From the NCBI GenBank assembly GCA_963691655.1, contig OY829328.1, positions 4,306,204 to 4,370,203 on the forward strand: a stretch of 64,000 bases of DNA, read 5' to 3'. Under the pieces are notes generated by a model, which was given only the letters and a program-made list of their open reading frames with translations, ran no database searches and had not been told where the DNA came from. Below, in pieces: positions 50,101-60,115 of this stretch. Each line of letters begins with the position of its first letter. Within the stretch, counting starts at the first letter, position 1. The DNA comes from Toxonevra muliebris. Taxonomy: Eukaryota; Arthropoda; Insecta; Diptera; Pallopteridae. A program made the translations under genes and the position numbers.

Positions 50101-52611
50101 AAAGTCATGGCATTAATCACAATGCGGTATTTAACAACTTAATGACGTTAAGCTCAACGTTTTCGCTATTGGATTGATAAATCTTGGAATTAAATTTGTG
50201 AAAAAGAAGACATTTTTATGTGATTTAAAATGATATACGAGTAGAGTCGTGTGGGTAGAAAATAATGTGCGTTATACTGAACCAAACGCAGATATCAGAC
50301 ATCAGACATGTGAGATGATCTTGCATAGTTTAACTTAAGAAAAAAATCACAACACACACAAACATTCGTTCAAGTTCAAAGTCTTTTCCATAATTTTATT
50401 TTTTATGAACTTTCCAATTTTGTTTTTTGCCTCCCTATATTATTTACATTCACATTCGTTTTCAAGTTTTTCTTCATATCAGGTTTTGTTTTGATTTCTA
50501 TTTCTTTGCAGTTGCTTTTTATTGCTTTTATTAGGGCTGGTCAGCCTTAAGATATTCTTATACTAGCCATTTTATGTTAATTATTATTAAATCACATAAC
50601 TAAATATTCATCTGCTACAAACGAGTATAGAATTCAGTGAGTAAACAAAAATATTAGCATACATTATTAGAATTTAACTAAATATTCATGGTTCGTGGTA
50701 ATAAACATATTTTTCTTAATTTATGAGTTGTCGAATTGTATTATAATTGTTATTAGTATAAATTATGTTGAATATAGAATTACACTTGCCTAGTCACCAG
50801 ATTAGGCATTTTTAAATATGAGTTGAGTGAGGTTAGGAACAAGTTCGATGACTGTGCTTCCATTCAAAAATTGTGAACTGTTTTAATGTTTATGTATACA
50901 TACCATATTAGAACAGAATAAACTTAAACAATTGGATGGATTAGGAATGAATTAATCTGCATAGTATTTTCAGCATTTTATATATAGGAAAGTTGATTTC
51001 TGTACTTATGTATATCAAATTTGAGGCAACAAATTAGAATAGCTTATGTCAAAAATTTATGTTTTATATATTGACTAGATATATGTAGATATTGACTAGT
51101 TAATAAAGAAATGAAAATTTTTAAAATATACCGTTAGGAAGCTTTTATTTTGATCATTTTTTACTTAAGACTTTCTTCAAAAATTAATGTTGAGTATAAC
51201 AGAATCTTAAATAAACTTTAGTGCATCTGTTGATGTGAAAGCTTAGTTTTAATTTTTAATTTTATGTAGACATAAGCTGCTGAAATTGAAATTTCAAATT
51301 TATCTTTACCATAAGTCGGTTTAAGATTTTCAGTTAAATGATTTATGAAATAATGGAACATATAACCAACAAATATCTTCACTTAAGTTCTTTTGACAAC
51401 AGCCTCACTGTTTAATAAATTTAAGTTATAAAGTAAAATAACAAAACTTCGCTTAAATGCGGTATTTTAAGAAAAAGGTTGAATAGAAATAAGACTTTTG
51501 AAAAAGTGAATAATAATAACATTTTTTATGTTGTATACTTATCCTTGTATACTTATGTCGAATTAAGCTATTATAATTTGTTGCCACAGAAATCGTAGCA
51601 CGGAGTGTGTTAAATATTAGTTGTGTTCCGGATAAAGATCTAGTTCTTATTGTGCACGTAAAACAAAAAAAAAACAAATGAACGTAATCGAAAGCTAATT
51701 TATTTTTCTTTGTTTGGTTCAATGCAAAATGACACACTATTTTTAATTCAAAATTTATATGCTTTGCTTCATAATAAAACAATTTAAAATTTTATAAAAA
51801 TTAACAGCAGGCAGATTTAATTGTTACCGTCATCTATTGAAAAGTAGTGAAGAATAAAGTAGTTGCAGTTCAACTAAATGCGTTTGTGCCATGTTTATCA
51901 AAATCCACTCAATTGAAGTACGAAAAACGTACAGCTATGAATTACAAACCAAATTCGGTAGACACGATAAACGAAACGGAAACGGTAACATTGCAGGCAT
52001 GCGAATGAATTCCCCATGACTGACGTAGAGGCCAATAGTACTGATAGATTAACTTAGCAGCCTTATGCCACACAAAGAGAAGATGTTCTGATTTGAATAA
52101 AATTTAATAAATAAATTTTTGAGAGTTCACTGAATTCAAGTAATTACATATAAACAAATTAAAAAGCTGTTATTATTTTAATATTTACTCATAGAAAGTA
52201 TTTTGTTAAGTAAGTTTTTATAAAAAAATAAGTTGAGGCAACCTTAAAATCGCCCAAATCATTATCTATACCACAGCTCCTTATATGTATAAATGAGTAA
52301 ACATAGAGTTCACATCAATTAGTATCTAAAATTAATTAATTAAAAACTTCACAATGAAGCTGTAAATAGTGATGCATTTCAAAAATATCATACAACTGTC
52401 AAAATGTTAATATAAACATTAATACATACAAATTTTAAATACAAATTCATAAACATTTAGGAAAAATATATAAACAAGCAATACTTTGAATTTTTGTCTT
52501 AATAATTATAGAAAAACCAGGTCAAATATCATTAGCTTAGAGTGCAAAGGTGCTAAGTCCATTTTTTTTATTTTACAAGAGAGACAAAAAACTTTCGAAT
52601 TGTTTTTACTT
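47181..52611. other. AT-rich non-coding DNA
   Basis: A small GC-rich patch at 47190-47220 has CGGCGG/CCGCCG inverted arms. The rest is AT-rich with no recognised exon; frames at 49377-49723 and 51453-51782 carry no motif. Confidence 0.5.
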
Positions 52612-52615
52612 TTAA

Positions 52616-53113
52616 CTCTTTCATATCCACATAAAAATAAAATATGTTTTTAACAAATTTCACTAATAATAATAAATACATTCAGTTCTGTTATGTATTC
52701 TACATGTTTGTTGATTGCCGAACATTTGAAAATTTTTGCTTACTTATTTAATGCTTTTTCTTTGAAGTCCAGCAAAAAACCTAAGAGCAAAATTTTGTAG
52801 TAAAATGTTTTGCATTATTTTTTGAAAAAAATATGAGTTACTAAGCGGAAATTTTCTTTATCAGATATGTTTATAAAAGATAAGAGGATATGAAAATCAA
52901 AAAATTGGAGAAAAAGAGTTATCTAGTGGTTGAATACAACCACTACGTTTTTTAACCTTTAATAAAGCTACGTTTTTTAAACTTTAATAAAGGACAAACA
53001 TATTAATGTAGAAGCTAGAAAATTGGTATAATGATTGCGGTAGACCTAAGTAACCGTAATTTCAAAACAAATGGTTTCCATCAAGCCCCATTAAAATTCG
53101 GGCGTCAAAGGGT
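52616..53113. mobile_element. TTAA-flanked piggyBac-like non-autonomous element, copy 2
   Basis: TTAA flanks both ends (52612-52615, 53114-53117). Termini are CTCTTTCATATCC and, inward from the right, CCCTTTGACGCCC. The interior block TATTCTACATGTTTGTTGAT then GCCGAACATTTGAAAATTTT matches 35105-35150, tying it to the element at 34915-35625. It is about 500 bp without a transposase. Confidence 0.6.
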
Positions 53114-53117
53114 TAAA

Positions 53118-54361
53118 ATTGCAAATATACAAAATTTCTGCGAAATATTATTTTTTCTTGCTTACTGCATCAAAATCTATTTTTCCATAAAAAGTGGACT
53201 TGGCGCCTCTTCCCTCTAAGCCAACGATAAATAAAAATTACAATATTTTATTCGAAATTTCAGTCTGTCTGAAATTAACCACCGATCTTAGCCTAGCCAC
53301 ATTGTTGCTCAATCTATTATTGACTTCAATCTTTCCTAATTGACTTCCACAAAGATCAGTGACCACCACGAATTTGTGGTCGTGCTGACATGGATTTTGG
53401 CATTAAACTGTCGGAAACCGTGTCTTCATCAAGATTTCTGTCTAGAAATCTTATTTTTATTTTTTGTAGGGAAGTATATATTTTTTATTTATTTTATTTA
53501 TTTATATGTATATGTATAAATACCAAAAATTTATTTTTCGACCTCAAAAACTTCCCGATACTACCACTATACCTCAATTCCTGTACGTCATCAAAAATAT
53601 TTGCTGCCCATAGTTAATTACCACTTACAAGGTCATATCTCGAAGATATGACCATTTACAGGCAAACTAGGCCATTTCGTATTTAAGGCAGGCCTCCTCC
53701 TTTCATGTTTTTTTTTAATTACTCCATTGTACTATTTGCGGAAATAAAAAAAAATTACTTTTCACGAACTCAATAAGAGGGGGAATTGCAGGTTACTACC
53801 TCTCAGCCCCGATTTTCCACGTAACTTTTTTTGTTGACGTCAATTCAGGTAATTGTTTACCGAAAATTTTTATTTGTTGTCAGCAAATACAAAATATCAA
53901 AAACAAATGTATGCAGAAGCACGCATACAAATATACGCACACACACACTTACTCACGTACATATACATATACGCCAACAATGTCAAATTCACAAATTAAT
54001 AAGATTTTAAGACTTTCAACGGAAATTATCATAATTTATTATGAAAAAATAAAAATAAAAAACAGAAACAAAATTATAAACGAGCAATAACGGGCAGTAA
54101 AGAAGTCAGCTAAATGATGCGGAAAACAAAGAAATATATACATAAATATAACTATATATATGTTCATATAAGCTAAATTAATGCGACATCAAGTTCATAA
54201 AAAAGTATTTTCTAGTTTTAATTGAAATGTAAATTAATATCTATAAGTTATGAAAGATAAATGCATTTTTGGTTCTTATGCATGCGTACTTATTTATAAT
54301 ATCCACTAGATTGAGATTCGAACTCGATGAGGGGCACTGAATTCCACAATATGTATGTGCA
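53118..54361. other. Non-coding DNA with a short perfect hairpin
   Basis: It contains the perfect inverted repeat at 53631-53653 and a CACACA run at 53938-53948. The frame 53390-53617 has no motif. Confidence 0.45.
53631..53653. repeat. Perfect hairpin, 10-bp arms
   Basis: GGTCATATCT at 53631-53640 and AGATATGACC at 53644-53653 are separated by CGA. No T-tract follows, and terminators of that kind are not expected in a nuclear genome. Confidence 0.8.
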
Positions 54362-54365
54362 TTAA

Positions 54366-54702
54366 GGTGAGCGGAAAAAAAGCTCATGTTTTTGCCCCAA
54401 GATTGATTTGATTGATTGATATTGGATCATTGTAAGCCATAAACCGTTTGTCGATTGCGAACATTAGTCGTGAGCTCGATGTTCTGAAAAATTTTAAGTT
54501 TTTCTACAAAAACCAGTTTTTGTTGGGATATCTTTTTGTTGTTGGTTTGTGTTCTATAAAAGTCGTTTTTTGTAGCATTTCCAGCTCACGAGGAGTATTC
54601 GCAATCGAAAAACGATTTATGGGACTAGACTCACAATGACCCAATGTATAAATCGCGGAGCAAGAACATGAATTTTTTTTGGCCCATATATCTCTGCTCA
54701 CC
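54366..54702. mobile_element. Palindromic TTAA-flanked element
   Basis: TTAA flanks both ends (54362-54365, 54703-54706). The termini are GGTGAGCGGA and GGTGAGCAGA. Similarity between arms continues far inward: GGATCATTGTAAGCCATAAA against GGGTCATTGTGAGTCTAGTC, then TCGATTGCGAA on both arms, then the CTACAAAAA-containing stretch. Each arm is about 150 bp of a 337-bp total. As a result the two opposite-strand frames (54448-54639 and 54504-54713) encode similar peptides (SIAN..REL). TA could be the true duplication instead of TTAA. Confidence 0.75.
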
Positions 54703-54706
54703 TTAA

Positions 54707-56654
54707 TGTTCATTAAGGCGCTTTGCTTATGACTGGTTTATTTTATGCAGATACCTAAAATATTTCCGCTGTTATCTTTTGTGTAGGAAATTGTTTCGTT
54801 AGTGTACTTTTGGCCAAATAAAAATCACAAATAATTGGAATTTAAAAATTATAAGTTTTTGCAGTAAAACATTTGGAAATTCTAGTGATGGTTGGTGAGA
54901 TTTCCTTAAAAAATGAGACATAATCTTTTATTTGATTTGAGAGTTCTACGATTCTTTTATTAAGCTTTTTTATTGCTCTATGTGATCTCATTCGCTTCGT
55001 TTACTTTAATCAACCGATTCGATGAAAATCGCATATAAACATGTGGCTAAAAAGATGTAGAAACTACAAAGTATTTTGATACAAAAACTAATCATTTTCG
55101 CGTTTCTATGACAGTAAAACCTTTAAAACTAGAATTTTTATAATTCAAAAACTTTGCATTTTGTTTATTTATTATTCCAGTACAATGAAATAAAAAACCT
55201 CTGTAATTCTATTTATTTATTCATTTTTTTTTTTTGCTTTTGCCTCTATATTCTGAAGAATTCAGCTCTTCCGTTGACACTCGAATTTTCGAAGTTCTAT
55301 TGTACTTGTGAGCTTGTTAGAGCTTAGCCTAATGAAATATGTTCCCCTAAAAAACACAATTTATTGAAGTTTTCAACATCTTTTTTTTTTGTATGTGCAT
55401 ATATGGTCGATTTTTAATTTCGAAGCGATATAGTTGGCAAGAGGACAGAGAAGGTTTTGTTACCATGTGTTGCGACCAGGGGAAGGAGCCAAAATTGGTC
55501 AAAAATTGCGTTACGTAATATATGAATGGACCCTTAACTCTTTTTGACCCGCTACTAGATGGCATGATCTAATTTTGATAATTTTCAAAACTCAAATTTC
55601 ATATATCTTCAATAAGAAATTTTAGTACTTAAAAAATAAAAGAAATCTGTTTCTGAGTTTTAGAGGATGTAGTAGTTTTTGCGTTACCCCACAAAAATAA
55701 GGTGACCAGATGTAAAAAAATTAAAAATTTTTCAACACCATGTTATGAGCAATAAGTATTCGCTAGGATCAAATATATTTAACACAATGTTTTACATTTT
55801 TGATGAATTTTGCCCATTTCTCCATAAGTTTCTTTTTTTCAAAAGTTTGGTCAGCTGTAGTCTCTTAAAAGTATGTAAGAACCTATAAAGTTATAATTTC
55901 TACATCAAGTTTGTTATTTTATCTAGGTGAATTTTTCATTTCAAATGCAAAATAATTAATTTTACTATTTTTTGTTGATTTTCAAAACCACCTTCCAAAA
56001 AAGTATGTCAAACAGACATTTGGCTTTTAAGTCAGGTAAAATACCATATTTTTAAATTATCTAAATGCAGTTTTAAAGTCGATATATATAGAAATATTAA
56101 ATAGTGATTACTTTTGGAAAAAATTTATAAATGGGTTTTTGACGCATTTTCAAATTTGCTGTTCGATTAATCGAACGTTGAGACAATATGGCAAAGTATT
56201 AGAGAAATTAGCTTTTGATAAATGTTTTTAATTTTGATTTGAAATATTTGTATTCACTTTCTGAAGCTGAATCTGGCTACCACTTTCTTGTACTTAATTT
56301 TGGAATGGTAGTCAAAATCGATACTTTGGGCTTTTGTTCAGGTTGGGTCTACATAGATCAAAAATACGTAGACTTGGGATACTTGCATATAAGTAGGATC
56401 GAAATTGGATAAGAAGAATCGTATTCATAATTTATTATAATTTAGTACAAACATTAAATTTTGAAATTATGTCACTATCTCAACAACTGAAAGTGTGTGC
56501 AAAAAGCTATGGCTCAGTTTTAATTTCAAATATAAATCGACCCAAATTTAAATAAAAAATATCGTCTAAGAAATACAAGCACATATAGGAAAGTTTGTAT
56601 GTAAAATTCATAAATGCATCGAACCAACTTAGTATTTTTGAAACCTCACATTGG
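54707..56654. other. Non-coding DNA
   Basis: 54820-54900 resembles 56840-56905 (ATCACAAATAAT...AAACATT...GAAA...TCTAGTGATG/TTTAGTGATG), hinting at an old duplication or shared repeat. No exon recognised. Confidence 0.4.
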
Positions 56655-56656
56655 TA

Positions 56657-57321
56657 AGGTGCCTCATGGAAAAAAGTTGTTGCTAACTCCTTCAAAAAAT
56701 TAACATTGATTTATTTAATGAAGATTCTTAAAATATTTAGGCTTAATCGCTAAGCTGTCGTGAGATGGGTTATTTTCCAAAAACCTCTAAATATCGTATT
56801 TTGTATAGGAGATTTTTTCATCATGTAACTTTTGATCACAAATAATAGAAATTCAAGTAATATTAAATCTGGCATCAAAACATTAGAAAACTTTAGTGAT
56901 GTTGATAATGGACATCAACAAGTTAATTTTGCGTCACCTTCACAAAAATAATTATCAAAATGAAAAGTACCAATCGAAACATTTCCAATAATGCCTTGGA
57001 GAGGAAGATTGGGCAAAAATAGTGGCTTCCTTAATTTTCGCAGAATTTGTTTAAAAATCATCTTCTGGAGTCATAATAATAAGGAATCATCTTCACCTCA
57101 GTGACCCAATGAATGAGTGCTAGATTAGAGTCTCAGTTGCATCAGCTTCGGTTCCCAAACAGGAAGTAATCAAATAAGTCACTTTGGCGACTTAGTGCTT
57201 AAACGCTTACATGAAGTTCCAGTTCAACGGAAAAGAATTAAAATTAAAAAAAAAAACAAGGATAACTTTTAAGAGGGGGTAGCAACATTTTTCCCTGTTT
57301 TGTATGGGCCTTGAGGCACCT
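56657..57321. mobile_element. Inverted-repeat element with GGTGCCTCA ends
   Basis: The left end AGGTGCCTCATGG and, inward from the right, AGGTGCCTCAAGG are inverted repeats, followed on both arms by GTTG(T)TGCTAnC(C)-like sequence (AGTTGTTGCTAACTCC against ATGTTGCTACCCCC). TA flanks both (56655-56656, 57322-57323); the right flank is TTAA and the left GTAA, so a TTAA duplication with one mutation is possible. No transposase recognised. Confidence 0.6.
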
Positions 57322-57323
57322 TA

Positions 57324-59505
57324 ATGTACATTGACACATACTTATAAAATATAGTCTATGTATAAATATGTATGTGTTTGCATACGTTTCAATTTTCCAC
57401 TCAATTAAATATGATAATGAAAGTTGAAGCCGGCAACGCGTCACGTCGCGACGCATGAGCATACCTCAGCTTCATTGGTATATACATATATGTGTGTTAT
57501 TATGCGTGCGCGCGCTGATTATGTAAGCGAGTGCACTTGCGGCATGGATTGCATTATAGTTATATATAAATAAATATGTTGTACCACTACCTCTGCCTCT
57601 GTATTAGCGATTGAGAAGCATTTCGTTGCAAACTTTTTTTATGTAAATTAATCCAATTAAATTTAAAGCGATGCAACCCACACCCACATACTTCAACACA
57701 CACACACATAAATAATAATTGAACAAGAGATAAGAGCAGACACAAAGTCAGACAACAGACAAACAAATATGCTCTGTCAATTTGGAATGAAAATTTTCGT
57801 AGTTACTTTTTTGGGCTTGAAGAAACATGTGCTTCTGCACCCATTATGCCCCTCTCCAAAAAAAACTTTTCCCACATTAAAGACATTTTATTACATTTAT
57901 TTATTTTTTTTTTCATTTCTGATTAAGGTAATAATTTTATTACATGATTACTTATATTATTAAAGGATTAATAACTAAGCATTTTTAATCCAAATGTTGA
58001 TTTGAAAGTTTGCTCCGAATTCTTTCCTTTGTGCTTTACAAAAACTCGGGATTGATTCCTGGCTTTTTCTTTAAAATTTTTAATGTTGAAGGTTCAAGCT
58101 TTGGTTGAAGCCCTATGAGATATTTCTATCACTGCACGTTAAGTTAACTCACTGCATTTGATTAAAAGTGCTCAAAAACAGATGTTTTTGATTCGAGGTT
58201 TCTAAAAAACTTGACCCAATATTCAGCGATAAAAAGTCTACCAAAAAATCATACTGCGATTCTTACACCAGGAAAAATGTTATTTTTGTTGGACAGTGTT
58301 ATACGAATGGAATAATCAATCGAATAAGTTTAAAAGCGAAATAGGATATCATTGCAAAAAAAAATTTCGTACCACTAATTTATATTAAAATATTTAATTT
58401 ATTATACGATTTGAAGTTTCCGCATATGGAATTGAAATTAATTTAAATTTTTTAGTTTATTAGAACACTGAAATAATGTCATAAACAAGAAAAACGAAAT
58501 CATAAATCACACACTCTAATAAAATCGGTGACTGAGATAAATATTTATATGATATTCTGAAATTAATAAATTTAAAATAACTTAAATTAATTTTTGATGT
58601 TTCAAGGACTTGAAACATATTCGACGATTTATGAAATATGAACCAAATTTTTACTGGTTCCTAAACTAAAACATCATTTTTTTCTGCATAAATAACTACA
58701 ACAACAATTAATTTTTGAATGGAAGCAGTTCGTTTCTTGAGTCTTTTGAGGCCTTAAGTTTAAGATCTAAATAAAAAAGAGTAAGGGGAAAAATGTCCTT
58801 TCATTCAGATATTGAGTCTGAAATATGCGTACTTAAATATTCTCTTAAAAATATCTATAAAATATGTAAAAAAATTTCATAAACATAAACATTTTACTTA
58901 AATTTTACAGGATTGTACCGACAGTGGTTGTTTGGATGCAGTGATTATATAGGATTTACTCCTGCCCTTAAATTTTTGCTCGAAGGTGGTAAAAAATTTG
59001 AACCACGTTTTTGTAAGCTTTTGCGCATAGTTTTTACCATTTTTTATCATTATAGAAATGGAAAAAATAAAATTGGAAAATGGATTCTTTTTTTTATTTT
59101 TTATTTTAAATGTATGTTTCTTTTTAAATGAAATATTTTTTTATGAAATTGTCGTTCAACAATGAATTAAGCAGAGCATAAGCAGAACTGTTGAGACACA
59201 TTATAGTTTCCTGACCCTCTCAATAAAACTCTAGATCCGCTAATGTATATCGGCGTATATTTTCCAGTTATTCTATGAGCATATACTATAATTGAATATT
59301 GATTTAAAGCGAATCATTTACATTTGCCAATGCAATCGTATTCGAAAAATTGTTTATTTGCATTTCATTACTTTAGTACAATCAAGAAATCTGAAAGAAG
59401 TATTTGGCAAGCCAGTTAGACAGACAGTCAACTAAATAGCTATATAACTAGCTAGCTAGCCTATGCGTAAATTATTGTGTACAATGTATGTATGTATGTG
59501 CTCAC
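57324..59505. other. AT-rich DNA next to the exon, intronic side
   Basis: It includes a GCGCGCGC-type purine/pyrimidine alternation near 57507-57517 and CA repeats at 57697-57710. No regulatory motif could be supported. Frames at 57769-57963 and 58913-59131 are not convincing. Confidence 0.45.
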
Positions 59506-59510
59506 CTTGT
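59496..59510 (-). other. Splice donor site of the first coding exon
   Basis: On the minus strand the sequence reads ACAAG|GTGAGC, close to the insect 5' splice consensus MAG|GTRAGT. The intron would start at 59505. It interrupts the codon after its second base, so the acceptor exon must start in the matching phase. No matching acceptor exon was recognised in the rest of the window. Confidence 0.7.
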
Positions 59511-60023
59511 ACGCAAATTGCCATTGCGCGTGGTATTCAATGTTTTGGCAGCCAATTTATAGCTGCTGCTGCTGCTAATGCTACCACCGCTTCCATTGCT
59601 GCCGCTATTCAATTGACTGGCACTGGTTCGTGGTAGACGTGCTGATGGATTTGATGTACGCACAACGGAGACGCCAACGGTGCGTATGGAACCGGTGGTG
59701 CCACCAGTAACGCCACCACTGCTGGTGCTTCCACATTCAACACCATTCTCTGTTAAGCCACACAGAATGCAGCAGATGAACAACAGTGCAATGGTTAAGG
59801 ATGATATTGCTGATGATTGCTGTTGTTGTTGATGCTTGTAGTTGTTGCTGATGCTGTTGTTAATTTTATGGCTATTATTATTGTTATTGTTGTTGTTGTC
59901 ATTATTATTATTATAGAACCTGTTCTTTTCATTTTTATTTGTTTGTATGTAATTTTGTTGTTTATTTTTTTGTTGTTGTTGCGTATGCGCACGCTCAACA
60001 TGCTTGGCCTTTAAGGCCGACAT
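59506..60023 (-). CDS. First coding exon of an unidentified secreted or membrane protein
   Basis: Seen: an ATG at 60023-60021 with A at -3 opens a frame of 172 codons plus two bases, running to a strong splice donor (ACAAG|GTGAGC, last exon base 59506); the next in-frame codon inside the intron is TGA. The peptide has a Q run (residues 15-18), an N-rich run (38-50), a Q run (65-69), then a hydrophobic core at about 72-90 (LTIALLFICCILCGL) followed by a Ser/Gly-rich tail (98-157) with two N-glycosylation sequons (NGS at 143, NTT at 163). Known: many fly cell-surface and secreted proteins have a long Q/N-rich leader before a late signal or anchor segment. Inferred: an N-terminal exon of an extracellular or membrane protein, phase-2 donor, followed by a very long intron towards position 1. 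GC content is higher here than in flanking DNA. I do not recognise the gene. The alternative is a chance low-complexity ORF, but the donor and hydrophobic core argue against it. Confidence 0.7.
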
Positions 60024-60115
60024 GATGGTTGAATTTTTTTTCTTTCGAACACGTTTTTATTTTTTTCCTTTTTTGCTTACTTATATTCTTTTTTTTGGCA
60101 AGAAAAAAAGATGCA
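60024..60115 (-). other. Probable 5' UTR or upstream flank of the exon
   Basis: Immediately upstream of the ATG the minus strand is A-rich, with runs of A broken by short mixed sequence, and carries no upstream ATG in the last 30 bases. A pyrimidine-rich stretch followed by AG near 60085-60105 could be an acceptor that makes this exon an internal first-coding exon, but the tract is poor. No clear TATA box or initiator could be assigned. Confidence 0.3.

Larger units (their letters stand above)
1..59505 (-). other. Inferred giant first intron
   Basis: Inference: below the donor at 59505 no convincing host exon was found on the minus strand. All the conserved protein similarity I could see is transposon-derived. 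Long first introns filled with AT-rich DNA, simple repeats and decayed transposons are common in developmental and neuronal genes of flies. Small non-coding exons, nested genes or an unrecognised short exon cannot be excluded by eye, and the interval could also include intergenic sequence if the acceptor exon was missed. Confidence 0.5.

Noticed and set aside
54310..54330. B-box-like GAGTTCGAATCTC on the minus strand
   Set aside because: No A box or cloverleaf could be placed around it, and it adjoins a transposon end.
54448..54713. Overlapping ORFs encoding similar peptides as a conserved small protein
   Set aside because: The similarity between strands is fully explained by the palindrome of the TTAA-flanked element.
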